A DNA stretch of 37,651 bases from Mycolicibacterium chubuense (GTDB lineage Bacteria; Actinomycetota; Actinomycetes; Mycobacteriales; Mycobacteriaceae): positions 28,103 through 65,753 of the forward strand of contig NZ_JYNX01000034.1 of NCBI RefSeq assembly GCF_001044255.1, read 5' to 3'. Of this stretch, positions 11,931-22,095 are shown one piece after another. The notes below the pieces were generated by a model. That model was not told where the DNA came from and did no database searches. It saw only the letters and a program-made list of their open reading frames with translations. Within the stretch, counting starts at the first letter, position 1; each line of letters starts with the position of its first letter. The position numbers and the translations under genes are program-made.

Positions 11931-12785
11931 TCACTCGCTCCGCACGGCGGTCACGAAGCGTGGCCGCCCGGTGAGGTCGCGTCGCGCCGTCACGCTGCCG
12001 AAGTGTCCGGTGCCGGCGAACGCTTCCACGGTGCGCTGCGAGGTGGTGTCGTCGTGCTCGACGGCGCAAAGGCCGCCGGGGCGCAGCAACCGCGCGGCGA
12101 CGTCGACGATCCGGTCGATCACCGCCATCCCGTCCGGGCCGCCGTACAACGCGTGCGCCGGATCATGGAGCGCCACTTCGGGTTCCAGCTCTGCATCGGC
12201 GGGGATGTAGGGCGGGTTGGCCACCAGGAGATCGACGGCGCCGTCGAGGTCGGCGAGAAGGTCGGATGCGGTGGCGTCGGCGCACAGCAGTTCCACCGCC
12301 GTGCCGGCGGTGTTGCGGCGGGCGTAGGTCAGGGCCTCGGCGGAGTCGTCGACGCCGATCACCCGCGCGGTCGGGCGCCCGGCAGCCAGCGCGACGGCCA
12401 GCGCACCCGAGCCGGTGCACAGGTCGACGATCACCGCCTCGGGCGGCAGGGGCTGGGCCAGCGCCCACTCCAGCAGCGCCTCGGTCTCGGGCCGCGGGAC
12501 GAACACCCCGGGGCCGACGTGCAGGTCGACCGGACCGAACGCCGCGGTACCGGTGAGGTGCTGCAGCGGGATGCGCTCGGCGCGCCGGGCGACGAGTCCG
12601 CCGAAGCGTTCGGCGACATCGTCGTCGAGGGCGGTGAAGGTGAGCCGGCCACGGTCGGTCCCCGCGGCATGGGCGGCGAGCAGTTCGGCGTCGACGCGCG
12701 GTGACCCGACTCCTGCGGCGGCCAACTCGTCCGTGGCGGCGTCGATCAGCTGACGCATCGTCACGGGCCTGTCGGCGACGCTCAC
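11931..12785 (-). CDS. prmC: Peptide chain release factor N5-glutamine methyltransferase PrmC (HemK)
   Basis: This 284-aa SAM-dependent enzyme methylates the Gln of the GGQ motif of release factors. The N-terminal helical domain ([17 protein letters not shown]) recognises the release factor. The SAM-binding motif [15 protein letters not shown] and the catalytic NPPY (in [19 protein letters not shown]) are present. The GTG start overlaps the prfA stop as GTGA, so enzyme and substrate are translationally coupled. Confidence 0.95.
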   Translation of the reverse strand: MSVADRPVTMRQLIDAATDELAAAGVGSPRVDAELLAAHAAGTDRGRLTFTALDDDVAERFGGLVARRAERIPLQHLTGTAAFGPVDLHVGPGVFVPRPETEALLEWALAQPLPPEAVIVDLCTGSGALAVALAAGRPTARVIGVDDSAEALTYARRNTAGTAVELLCADATASDLLADLDGAVDLLVANPPYIPADAELEPEVALHDPAHALYGGPDGMAVIDRIVDVAARLLRPGGLCAVEHDDTTSQRTVEAFAGTGHFGSVTARRDLTGRPRFVTAVRSE

Positions 12786-13858
12786 GAGGCGCTCTGCAGC
12801 CGGGCCTGCCGGTCGGCCGCGGCCAGCGCGTCGAACAAGGGATCAAGGTCCCCGTCGAGGACCTGGTCGAGGTTGTGGGCCTTGAAGTTGATCCGGTGGT
12901 CGGCGATGCGGTTCTCCGGGAAGTTGTAGGTCCGGATGCGCTCGCTGCGGTCGACGGTGCGGATCTGGCTCGCGCGGTCGGCCGACGCGTCGGCCTGGGC
13001 CTGCTCCTCGGCCAATGACTGCAGCCGGGCGGCGAGCACCTGCATCGCGCGCGCCTTGTTCTGCAACTGCGACCGCTCGTTCTGGCAGGTGACGACGATG
13101 CCGGTGGGCAGATGCGTGATGCGCACCGCCGAGTCGGTGGTGTTCACGCCCTGACCGCCCTTGCCCGAGGACCGGTAGACGTCGATGCGCAGATCGGACT
13201 CGTCGATCTGCACCTGCTCGACTTCCTCTGGCTCGGGGTACACCAGCACGCCCGCCGCGGAGGTGTGGACGCGCCCCTGCGACTCGGTGACCGGCACCCG
13301 CTGGACGCGGTGGACGCCGCCTTCGAACTTCAGGCGCGACCACACCCCGTCGGCGGCATCGCCCCTACTGCGGATGGACAGCGTCGCGTCCTTGTAGCCG
13401 CCGAGGTCGGATGCGGTCTCGTCGAGCACGGTCACGGTCCAGCCGTGCCGTTCGGCGTAGCGGGTGTACATGCGCGCGAGGTCGGCCGCGAACAACGCGG
13501 ACTCCTCGCCGCCTTCACCGGACTTCACCTCGAGCACGATGTCGTCGGCGTCATGGGGGTCGCGCGGCGCGAGCAAGTCGGTCAGGGAGGTCTCGAGCCG
13601 CTCGACCGTCGCCGTCAGTTCGTCGACCTCCGCGGCGAACGATGTGTCGTCGGCGGCGAGTTCGCGGGCGGCCTCCAGATCACCTCGCGCGGTCTCGAGC
13701 TTGCGGTAGGTGGCCACGATCGGCGAGATCTGCGCGAACCGCCGACCGACCTTGCGGGCGGCGGCGGGATCGGCGTGCAGTTCGGGTTCGGACAGCCGCA
13801 GTTCCAGCTCGGCGTGCTCGGCAAGGATGGCATCGATCGCCGATGCGGTGTCGCTCAT
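12782..13858 (-). CDS. prfA: Peptide chain release factor 1
   Basis: The 358-aa RF1 terminates translation at UAA and UAG. The catalytic GGQ is in [20 protein letters not shown]. The preceding acidic domain contains [20 protein letters not shown]. Its Gln is the target of the PrmC encoded next. Length is normal and the start [18 protein letters not shown] fits RF1. It follows rpmE after a 91-nt gap that contains a stem-loop. Confidence 0.96.
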   Translation of the reverse strand: MSDTASAIDAILAEHAELELRLSEPELHADPAAARKVGRRFAQISPIVATYRKLETARGDLEAARELAADDTSFAAEVDELTATVERLETSLTDLLAPRDPHDADDIVLEVKSGEGGEESALFAADLARMYTRYAERHGWTVTVLDETASDLGGYKDATLSIRSRGDAADGVWSRLKFEGGVHRVQRVPVTESQGRVHTSAAGVLVYPEPEEVEQVQIDESDLRIDVYRSSGKGGQGVNTTDSAVRITHLPTGIVVTCQNERSQLQNKARAMQVLAARLQSLAEEQAQADASADRASQIRTVDRSERIRTYNFPENRIADHRINFKAHNLDQVLDGDLDPLFDALAAADRQARLQSAS

Positions 13859-13900
13859 CTCGCCTCCTTGGCCTCGCGCGGTCGTACCCTACCCACGAAA

Positions 13901-13940
13901 CGGCGCCCGGCCTGCGCATACAGCAGCAGAGCGGGCGCCG
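13901..13940 (-). terminator. Stem-loop downstream of rpmE
   Basis: A perfect 9-bp inverted repeat, CGGCGCCCG (13932-13940 on the minus strand) and CGGGCGCCG (13901-13909), with a 22-nt loop lies 9 nt after the rpmE stop and 42 nt before prfA. It probably terminates or attenuates most rpmE transcription so that r-protein mRNA exceeds prfA. No U-tract is visible. Confidence 0.55.
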
Positions 13941-13949
13941 ATCGGTCAG

Positions 13950-14186
13950 CTAGTTGGCGTCGGAAGCCCCAGCAGACTTGGTCCGCTTGCCGTAGCGCTT
14001 CTCGAAGCGCGCGACGCGGCCGCCGCTGTCGAGGATCTTCTGCTTGCCGGTGTAGAACGGGTGGCACTGCGAGCAGACCTCGACGGTGATGTTGCCGCTC
14101 TTCTTCGTGCTGCGGGTGGTGAAGCTCGCACCACAGCCGCACAGCACCGTGGTCTCGACATAGTCAGGGTGAATGCCCGATTTCAT
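13950..14186 (-). CDS. rpmE: 50S ribosomal protein L31 (zinc-binding, C+ form)
   Basis: The 78-aa ribosomal protein has four Cys ligands in CGC (LCGCGASF) and CSQC ([15 protein letters not shown]), so it is the zinc-containing form, not the zinc-independent YkgM-like paralogue. ATG 14186 gives [20 protein letters not shown] and is preceded by GAAGAGGAAACC. The tail [15 protein letters not shown] is basic then acidic. The gene has its own promoter about 80 nt upstream. Confidence 0.97.
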   Translation of the reverse strand: MKSGIHPDYVETTVLCGCGASFTTRSTKKSGNITVEVCSQCHPFYTGKQKILDSGGRVARFEKRYGKRTKSAGASDAN

Positions 14187-14271
14187 GGTTTCCTCTTCGA
14201 TCGTGGGCCCCGGGTCGCCAACCCAAGTCGGGATGCTGCGGCGTGAACCGGAACCGAGGTGTCGGCGGCCC

Positions 14272-14280
14272 ATTATGCCA
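14272..14280 (-). promoter_or_regulatory. Extended -10 promoter of rpmE
   Basis: TGG-CATAAT on the minus strand is an extended -10 with a 5/6 match to TATAAT. The expected start is near 14265, giving a 5' UTR of about 79 nt. No convincing -35 is seen. Confidence 0.5.
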
Positions 14281-14319
14281 GGTCAACCGCCAACAGCCTA
14301 AACACGCACCCGGCGGCCC

Positions 14320-15900
14320 CTATTCCTGCGCGCCGACCTCGGAGTAGGTGCGGCCGTCGCGGCGCCAGAGCCGCCTGCCCGCCGGTTCGGTGCCCAGGGC
14401 GACCAGTTCGCGCTTGAGCACCTTGTTGGTGGCGGTGCTGGGCAGCGCGTCGGCGATCCAGACATGGCGCGGCCAGGCCTTCGGCGAAAGATCCGGCTGC
14501 GCGGCGAGGAACGTGCCGAACTCGTCGGGCGTCAGCGTGGCAGCGCCTCCCAGCACGAGAGCGGCCATCACCTGATCGCCGACATGCTCGTCGGGCACCG
14601 GGTAGACGGCGACCTGGTTGATCGCGGGCTGGCGGATCAGGATGCGTTCGATCGGCGCCGCGGTCATGTTCTCGCCGTCCACCCGCATCCAGTCGGCGGT
14701 CCGGCCGGCCAGGTAGATCCAGCCGTCGGCGTCCCGGTAGGCCAGGTCGCCGGACCAGAACATGCCGTGCCGCATCCGCTCGTCGGTGGCGTCCCGATCG
14801 TTGTAGTAGCCGGCGAACATACCGGCGCCCTGCGTGTTGACCAGTTCCCCGATGGCGGCATCGCCGTTGACCAGCGCGCCGTGCTCGTCGAACTCGGCGA
14901 CGGCGCATTCGGTGATCGTCGCCGGGTCGTAGATGGCCACGCCCGGGAAGCCCTTGCCGATCGAGCCTGGCGGGCAGCCGTCCTCGCGGGTCACGGTGAC
15001 CGCATTCTCGGTGGACCCGAAGCCGTCCCAGACCTCGCAATCGAAGCGGCGCGCGAACTCCGCGATGTCCCGGTCACCGGCTTCGTTACCGAAGGCGACC
15101 CGCAGCGGATTGTCGTGATCGTCAGGCCGCTCCGGGCTGGCCAGGATGTAGGCCAGCGGCTTGCCGACGTAGTTCATGTAGGTGACGCCGTACCGGCGGA
15201 CGTCGTCGAGGAATCGGGAGGCGCTGAAGCGGGCGGGGGCCATCGCCGCACCGGAGTTCAGCGCCACCGACCAGCCGGCGAGCACCGCGTTGCTGTGGAA
15301 CAGCGGCATGGACAGGTAGCAGACGTCGTCGGCGGTGAGCTCGTAGCGGCCGGCCAGCGCCGCGCCGGCCAGCAGCACCATCGCGTGCATCATCTTGACG
15401 GCCTTCGGATCGCCGCTGGTTCCGGACGTGAAGATCAACATGAAGGTGTCGGTGGCACCGACCTCGCGATGGGGTGTCAGCGCGCCGGCCTGGGTCAGCA
15501 GTTCCTTCCACTCCCCGCTGCCGACCACGAGGAGGCGCAGCCCGGTGAGGTCCAGACCGGCCAGCAGACCGAGGTGCGTGTCGTCGGTGAGGAGGATCTG
15601 GCAGTCGGCCCGCCGGACATCGCGCAGGAGCGCCTCGCCGCGGCGGGTGTCGTTGATGCCGCACACCACGTACCCGCCCAGACCGGCGGCAGCCATCGCC
15701 GTGAGCATGTCGGGGGTGTTGCCGAGCAGGACGCCGACGTGGAGCGGGCGGTCGGGATCGGCGATCGCGATCAACGCCGCAGCCTGGGCCTCCGCTTCGG
15801 CCAGGTGCTCGCGCCAGGTCCAGCGCTGCCCGTCATAGGTGACCGCCACACCATCGTCACTTCGGAGTTCCCGGAGCAGCTGTTGCACCGTCTCGGCCAC
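14320..15900 (-). CDS. fadD1: FadD1-like fatty-acyl-CoA synthetase / acyl-AMP ligase family protein
   Basis: This 526-aa adenylating enzyme of the ANL superfamily probably activates a fatty or cyclic carboxylic acid to its CoA thioester. Motifs are the P-loop FTSGTSGDPKAVKMMH (A3), A5 GFGSTENAV, A7/A8 SGDLAYRDADGWIYLAGR then WMRVDGENM, and the C-terminal Lys loop PSTATNKVLKREL. The N-terminus (VAETVQQLLREL, then RWTWREHLAEA) resembles mycobacterial FadD1; FadD17 is the alternative, so the symbol is by resemblance. GTG 15900 is chosen for the GGGGGA Shine-Dalgarno and the family start. It is divergent from a TetR regulator 99 bp away that probably controls it. Substrate is unknown. Confidence 0.82.
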   Translation of the reverse strand: MAETVQQLLRELRSDDGVAVTYDGQRWTWREHLAEAEAQAAALIAIADPDRPLHVGVLLGNTPDMLTAMAAAGLGGYVVCGINDTRRGEALLRDVRRADCQILLTDDTHLGLLAGLDLTGLRLLVVGSGEWKELLTQAGALTPHREVGATDTFMLIFTSGTSGDPKAVKMMHAMVLLAGAALAGRYELTADDVCYLSMPLFHSNAVLAGWSVALNSGAAMAPARFSASRFLDDVRRYGVTYMNYVGKPLAYILASPERPDDHDNPLRVAFGNEAGDRDIAEFARRFDCEVWDGFGSTENAVTVTREDGCPPGSIGKGFPGVAIYDPATITECAVAEFDEHGALVNGDAAIGELVNTQGAGMFAGYYNDRDATDERMRHGMFWSGDLAYRDADGWIYLAGRTADWMRVDGENMTAAPIERILIRQPAINQVAVYPVPDEHVGDQVMAALVLGGAATLTPDEFGTFLAAQPDLSPKAWPRHVWIADALPSTATNKVLKRELVALGTEPAGRRLWRRDGRTYSEVGAQE

Positions 15901-15999
15901 TCGTCCCCCTTGTGAACAGATCTCGCGATGTGTCTTCTGGACCAACCGCGCGCAGCGTACATCACCGACGATGAGCCGGTCATTTGCGAAGATAAGGCG
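15901..15999. promoter_or_regulatory. Divergent fadD/tetR promoter region
   Basis: The 99-bp spacer must hold both promoters and probably the TetR operator. I see only weak, short dyads (for example CTCGCGAT around 15921-15928) and no clear long palindrome. The regulator-target pairing is inferred from the divergent arrangement. Confidence 0.4.
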
Positions 16000-16653
16000 G
16001 TGAGCGTGGACACCGGGACAGAATCAGTGACGGATTCCGCGGCCGCGCCGGCCGGCAGACCCGGAGCGCGGTCCGTTCGGGACCGGCTGATCGACGCGGC
16101 CGAAAAGTGCCTGACCGAGAAGGGAATCCGCGCCACGACCGTCTCCGAGGTCGCCGAGGTGGCCGGCGTCAGCCGCGGCTGGCTCTACCGGCACTTCCCG
16201 GACAAGGCCGAGCTGCTCGGAGCGGCCATCGTCCGTCTCAACGAGGCGTTCTGGACCGAGTCGCGCACCCGGCTGGACGCGGTGACCGGGCTCGATCAGC
16301 GGATCGCGGTCGGCGTGGCGCTGGCGCGCCGGGAGTCCGAGACCCCCGGGGCGCTGGTGCTCAAGCTGCGCCAGGAGGAGCCGGAGGCGTTCACCGCGTG
16401 CGTGGGCCTGGGCGTGCGCGGCCTCATCCCCGAGATCGCCGCGTTCTGGGTGCCCTACCTGCAGGCGGCCGTCGACAGCGGGGAGATCCATCCGGATACC
16501 GACTGCGCCGAGGCGGCCGAATGGATCGCCCGCATCATGATGAGCCTCGCGACCGTACCGGGTGAGCAGTGCGACCTCGACGACCACGAGTCCGTCCTGC
16601 GGCACGCGCGCCGCTACATCGTCGCCGGTCTGCGGGCCGAACCGGCCAACTGA
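16000..16653 (+). CDS. TetR/AcrR family transcriptional regulator
   Basis: This 217-aa regulator has an N-terminal helix-turn-helix (RLIDAAEKCLTEKGIRATTV, then VAGVSRGWLYRHFPDKAELL, about residues 28-70) and an all-helical ligand-binding domain. Start GTG 16000 follows AAGATAAGGCG; a second GTG at 16006 is possible, and an in-frame ATG at 15928 would overlap the promoter region. It is divergent from the FadD1-like gene, so it is likely to repress it in response to an acyl-CoA or fatty acid. Its stop is 1 nt from the stop of the converging DinB/MPI-like gene. Confidence 0.88.
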   Translation: MSVDTGTESVTDSAAAPAGRPGARSVRDRLIDAAEKCLTEKGIRATTVSEVAEVAGVSRGWLYRHFPDKAELLGAAIVRLNEAFWTESRTRLDAVTGLDQRIAVGVALARRESETPGALVLKLRQEEPEAFTACVGLGVRGLIPEIAAFWVPYLQAAVDSGEIHPDTDCAEAAEWIARIMMSLATVPGEQCDLDDHESVLRHARRYIVAGLRAEPAN

Positions 16654-16654
16654 C

Positions 16655-17251
16655 CTATCCGGCGCCGGCGACAGCAACCCGCCTGCCGGTGAGCAGCAGG
16701 AGCAGATCGCGGATCGGCGCGGCCACCTCCCGCCCCTCCCCGACCGCGAAGTCGGCATCGGTGGCCACCAGGCGCCGGCCCACGTAGCGGCGACGGGCGC
16801 GGAACGGGAAGCCCATGTCCCACACCCGCTGTGCGGCGGTGACGGCGGCATCGGCGGGCACCGGGCGGTCGATGCCCAGCGGGACACACAGGTCCTGCCC
16901 GTGCACCAGCAGGTCGATCAGCGGTTCGACCGCCGATGTGCCGGGCGGATGGCGTCGGGAGTCGGCCACCGAACGCAACGTCGACGCGATCTGGGTCGGG
17001 GTGCTGCGGTCGGCGCGGGCCATGCGGTCGACCACGGCGTCGAACCGGAAGCCGCTGCGCGTGGCCTCGAAGAGCATCCGGGGCAGCGGGAGGGTTCCGT
17101 GGGTGAGATGGGCGGCCACGTCCCGCACGGTCCAGCCCTCGCACAGCGACGGGGTGGCCCAGACGCGCGGGTCGGTGTCCAGCCCCTCGATCAGGTCGGC
17201 GAGCTCGCGGCGCTGGGTGCCGATGTGGCGCCAGACGGTGTGTTCGTCCAC
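16655..17251 (-). CDS. Maleylpyruvate isomerase / DinB-like mycothiol-dependent enzyme family protein
   Basis: This 198-aa protein has the N-terminal four-helix DinB-like fold seen in mycothiol-dependent maleylpyruvate isomerases: LCEGWTVRDVAAHLTHG (about 36-52) with the first metal-ligand His, and a second His in DLLVHGQDLCVPLG. The C-terminal part (FRARRRYVGRRLVATDADF) resembles the MDMPI C-terminal region. The exact reaction is unknown; members of this group act as thiol-dependent transferases or isomerases using mycothiol. GTG 17251 is preceded by GGAGGG. It is divergent from a MarR gene around a perfect palindrome and likely controlled by it. Confidence 0.8.
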   Translation of the reverse strand: MDEHTVWRHIGTQRRELADLIEGLDTDPRVWATPSLCEGWTVRDVAAHLTHGTLPLPRMLFEATRSGFRFDAVVDRMARADRSTPTQIASTLRSVADSRRHPPGTSAVEPLIDLLVHGQDLCVPLGIDRPVPADAAVTAAQRVWDMGFPFRARRRYVGRRLVATDADFAVGEGREVAAPIRDLLLLLTGRRVAVAGAG

Positions 17252-17275
17252 GAAGCCCTCCGATAGTTAGGAATT

Positions 17276-17292
17276 CTGACTAAATTAGTCAG
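17276..17292. promoter_or_regulatory. Perfect 17-bp palindrome, probable MarR operator
   Basis: CTGACTAA-A-TTAGTCAG is fully symmetric and lies between the two divergent start codons. It overlaps the predicted -10 of the leftward gene (TTGACT-N18-TAATTT on the minus strand) and the -35 region of the marR promoter. A further half-like element, TACTAAAGTCA, is at 17300-17310. Size and symmetry are typical of MarR sites. Confidence 0.72.
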
Positions 17293-17299
17293 ATCCTCG

Positions 17300-17305
17300 T
17301 ACTAA
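17300..17305 (+). promoter_or_regulatory. -10 element of the marR gene
   Basis: TACTAA lies 9-11 nt before the alternative GTG codons at 17315/17317, with CTGACT as a possible -35 18 bp upstream inside the palindrome. The leader would be absent or only a few nucleotides, and no Shine-Dalgarno is visible. Confidence 0.4.
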
Positions 17306-17316
17306 AGTCAACGGGT

Positions 17317-17751
17317 GTGACCGAACTGCCCGGGACGGCGACGTTGATGTTCATCGCGCATCGCGATGCCGAGAGCAGGGTGATGGCAGCGCTGGCCCGC
17401 TCGGGCGTCACCGATGTGACCGTCGCGCAGTCGCGGCTGCTCCAGCGGCTGAACCCCGGCGGATCCCGGCTCACCGACCTCGCCGAGCAGACGCGGGTGA
17501 CCAAGCAGACCGCCGGCGCGCTGGTCGACCAGCTCGAACGGGCGGGCTACGTCGTCCGTCGACCCGACCCGAGCGATGCGAGGGCGCGGCTGGTGACGTT
17601 GAGCGACAAGGGCGCCGACCTCTGCCGGACGGCCGCCGAGGAGGTCGCGCGCGTGGAACGCCAGTGGCGCGACCATCTCGGCCGGGAGTCCTTCGAGGCA
17701 CTGCGGGCGGCGTTGATCTCGCTACGCGAGATCACCGATCCCTACCGCTGA
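17317..17751 (+). CDS. MarR family transcriptional regulator
   Basis: This 144-aa winged-helix regulator contains the recognition region GGSRLTDLAEQTRVTKQTAG (residues 48-67), then ALVDQLERAGYVVRRPDPSD and the wing RARLVTLSDKGADL. These are standard MarR features. It is divergent from the DinB/MPI-like enzyme, and the perfect palindrome between them is the obvious binding site, so autoregulation plus control of the neighbour is expected. The inducer is unknown. The GTG at 17317 is chosen (VTELPGTATLMFIAHRDAES). Its stop is 2 nt from the rho stop on the other strand. Confidence 0.9.
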   Translation: MTELPGTATLMFIAHRDAESRVMAALARSGVTDVTVAQSRLLQRLNPGGSRLTDLAEQTRVTKQTAGALVDQLERAGYVVRRPDPSDARARLVTLSDKGADLCRTAAEEVARVERQWRDHLGRESFEALRAALISLREITDPYR

Positions 17752-17753
17752 CG

Positions 17754-19754
17754 TCAGTCGTCGCCGTTGCCGCCGGGGGTGTTCTTCGAGACCTGGACCA
17801 GGAACTCGTAGTTGTTCTTGGTCTTGCGCAGCTGGCTCATCAGCAGGTCGATGGCCTGATGCGGGTCCAGCCCGGACAGCACCCGGCGCAGCTTGTGCAC
17901 GATCGCGAACTCGTCGGGCGAGAGCAGCAGCTCGTCCTTGCGGGTGCCGGACGGGTTGACATCCACCGCGGGGAACACCCGGCGCTCGGCGATCTTGCGG
18001 TCGAGCTTGAGCTCGGCGTTACCCGTGCCCTTGAACTCCTCGAAGATGACCGTGTCGCCCGTGGACCCCGTCTCGACCATGGCCGTGGCGATGATCGTCA
18101 GCGAGCCGCCCTCCTCGATGTTGCGCGCCGCGCCGAGGAAGCGCTTCGGCGGGTACAACGCGGTCGAGTCGACACCACCGGACAGGATGCGGCCCGACGC
18201 CGGTGAGGCGTTGTTGTAGGCGCGGCCCAGACGGGTGATCGAGTCGAGCAGCACGACGACGTCCTTGCCCTGCTCGACCAGACGCTTGGCCCGCTCGATC
18301 GCGAGTTCGGCGGCCTGGGTGTGGTCTGACGGCGGCCGGTCGAAGGTCGAGGCGATGACCTCACCCTTGACCGAACGCTGCATGTCGGTGACCTCTTCGG
18401 GCCGCTCGTCGACGAGCACGACCATCAGGTGGCACTCGGGGTTGTTGCGGGTGATCGCGTTGGCGATGTCCTGCATGATCGTGGTCTTGCCGGCCTTGGG
18501 CGGCGACACGATCAGGGCGCGCTGCCCCTTGCCGATCGGCATGATCAGGTCGATCACGCGGGTGGTCAGCTTGTCGCCGCTGGTCTCCAGGCGCAGCCGC
18601 TGGTTCGGGTAGAGCGGGGTGAGCTTGGTGAACTCCGGCCGGTTGCGAGCCTCCTCGACCGGCTTGCCGTTGACCGAGTCGAGGCGGACCAGCGGGTTGA
18701 ACTTCTGCCGGGAGTTCTGTCCCCCGCCGTCCCCGTCCTTGGGGACGCGCACCGCACCGGTCACCGCGTCACCGCGGCGCAGACCGTTCTTGCGCACCAT
18801 GTTCATCGACACGTACACGTCGTTCGGCCCGGCCAGGTACCCCGAGGTGCGGACGAACGCGTAGTTGTCGAGCACGTCGAGGATGCCGGCGACCGGCTGG
18901 ACGACGTCGTCCTCGCGCAGTTCGGTGTCGCGGTCGTTTCCGCCGCCACCTTCACCGCCGCGCTCACGGCGCCGGCGATCGCGGAACCGGCGGCCGCGAC
19001 GGCCCTGCCGGCTGTCGTCGTCGTCGTTGTCGCCGCCGCCGCGCTGGGCGTCGTTCTGGCCGCGCCCGCCGCCATCGTTCTGATTGCGGTCGTTCTGACG
19101 GCCGCCGCCCTCGTTCTGATTGCGACCGCCGCCGTCGTTCTGGCCGCGCCCGCCGCCATCGTTCTGACGGCCGCCGCCCTCGTTCTGATTGCGACCGCCG
19201 CCGTCGTTCTGGCCGCGGTCGGTCTTCTCGGACTGGTCCTGGCGACCCTGATTGTCCTGCCGGCTCGCATTGTCCTGCCGGTTCTGGCTGCGACCCTCGT
19301 CGGTCTTGCGCTCAGCGGTGTCGGCAGCCTTCTCGGCGGCCTCCGGGCGCGCATCGTCTCGACCCTTGGGCTGGTCGGCAGCCGCAGGACCGCCCTGCTC
19401 GCGGGAGGCGGAGCGCCGCTCGCGACGCGGCGGGGCGGCCGGCGCCTGCTCGGCTGCAGTGTCGGCGGCCGGCGCCTGTTGGTTCGGGGCGGACTCGGCG
19501 GCCGGAGCGCCGCCGTTCTTCTCGCCGCGCCGTTCGCGGATGGCCGCGATGAGTTCGCTCTTGCGCATCCCGGAGGCGCCTTCGACGCCGATCTCCTTGG
19601 CCATCGCACGCAGTTCAGGCAGTACGAGGCTGGTCAGCGCGCCGCGGCGCGCTGGGGCCGCGGCAGGCGCGGACGGGGTGTCTGTGGCCACGGCCGTGGG
19701 CAGCGCATCGCTGCCGGTGCTGTCGCCAGCCGTGATGAGGTCCGTATCAGTCAC
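17754..19754 (-). CDS. rho: Transcription termination factor Rho with long disordered N-terminal insertion
   Basis: Rho is a hexameric RNA-dependent ATPase that ends transcription. The 666-aa product has a Rho N-terminal SAP-like helix bundle at about 45-72 (LPELRAMAKEIGVEG). A low-complexity Ala/Arg/Gly/Asn/Asp-rich region spans about 80-280. The OB-fold primary RNA site starts near 287, the P-loop PPKAGKTT is at 418-425, Walker B is VVVLLDSITRLGRAYN, and the secondary-site loops are intact. E. coli Rho is 419 aa; actinobacterial Rho commonly has such insertions, but the tandem GGGR-N/Q units here are long. GTG 19754 (VTDTDLITAGDSTGS) follows AAGGAAA. It has its own promoter and a long leader. 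Confidence 0.96.
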   Translation of the reverse strand: MTDTDLITAGDSTGSDALPTAVATDTPSAPAAAPARRGALTSLVLPELRAMAKEIGVEGASGMRKSELIAAIRERRGEKNGGAPAAESAPNQQAPAADTAAEQAPAAPPRRERRSASREQGGPAAADQPKGRDDARPEAAEKAADTAERKTDEGRSQNRQDNASRQDNQGRQDQSEKTDRGQNDGGGRNQNEGGGRQNDGGGRGQNDGGGRNQNEGGGRQNDRNQNDGGGRGQNDAQRGGGDNDDDDSRQGRRGRRFRDRRRRERGGEGGGGNDRDTELREDDVVQPVAGILDVLDNYAFVRTSGYLAGPNDVYVSMNMVRKNGLRRGDAVTGAVRVPKDGDGGGQNSRQKFNPLVRLDSVNGKPVEEARNRPEFTKLTPLYPNQRLRLETSGDKLTTRVIDLIMPIGKGQRALIVSPPKAGKTTIMQDIANAITRNNPECHLMVVLVDERPEEVTDMQRSVKGEVIASTFDRPPSDHTQAAELAIERAKRLVEQGKDVVVLLDSITRLGRAYNNASPASGRILSGGVDSTALYPPKRFLGAARNIEEGGSLTIIATAMVETGSTGDTVIFEEFKGTGNAELKLDRKIAERRVFPAVDVNPSGTRKDELLLSPDEFAIVHKLRRVLSGLDPHQAIDLLMSQLRKTKNNYEFLVQVSKNTPGGNGDD
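19049..19222 (-). repeat. In-frame tandem repeat in rho (69-bp period)
   Basis: An exact 59-bp direct repeat occurs at 19090-19148 and 19159-19217 with a 69-bp (23-codon) period, flanked by partial copies. It encodes Gly-Gly-Gly-Arg units alternating with GQND, NQNE and QND (about residues 180-236). The period is a multiple of three, so copy-number change would keep the frame. Confidence 0.85.
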
Positions 19755-19834
19755 GGATTTCCTTTCTTCCCTCGCTGAACTTTCGTCACGCGGGGGTTCT
19801 GTGCGTCCAGTCGATCCGCTGAACGCGGAGGTCA

Positions 19835-19856
19835 CACCATTGCCACTGCAACGGTG
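19835..19856 (-). other. Hairpin in the rho 5' leader
   Basis: On the minus strand, CACCGTTGC-AGTG-GCAATGGTG makes a 9-bp stem (one G.U) with a 4-nt loop, about 80 nt before the rho start and inside the predicted leader. It could take part in rho autoregulation, which is known in other bacteria. Function here is inference. Confidence 0.4.
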
Positions 19857-19982
19857 ATCGCCGGGGTTCGCCGGGATACGGCGCAACCGTCAGTCCACAA
19901 ATTGAGCACCTGAGAGAAGGGGTTGTCCTGAGGTCTCCGCAGTCGGCGCAGGTAGAGACGCTGCGATTGCTGGACGAGAGCG

Positions 19983-20011
19983 AGAATAACCCGCATCTGG
20001 GCCGGAAGCAA
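19983..20011 (-). promoter_or_regulatory. Promoter of rho
   Basis: -35 TTGCTT (20011-20006), 17-bp spacer and -10 TATTCT (19988-19983) lie in the 308-bp gap between thrB and rho. The predicted start near 19975 gives a leader of about 220 nt. The rest of the gap has no gene that I can support. Confidence 0.5.
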
Positions 20012-20062
20012 GAAACACCGTGATTCGCCTGTTGCGTGTGTGACTGACCGGGTAAGCCATGC

Positions 20063-22091
<2,029 letters not shown>

Positions 22092-22095
<4 letters not shown>

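Noticed and set aside
19049-19222. Direct repeats considered as a CRISPR array
   Set aside because: Units are adjacent, in frame with rho, and lack unique spacers; no cas gene is near.
18429-19778. 449-codon plus-strand frame opposite rho with Ala/Val/Leu repeats that look like membrane segments
   Set aside because: The hydrophobic repeats are the complement of Rho Gly/Asn/Arg codons; Rho is certain on the minus strand.
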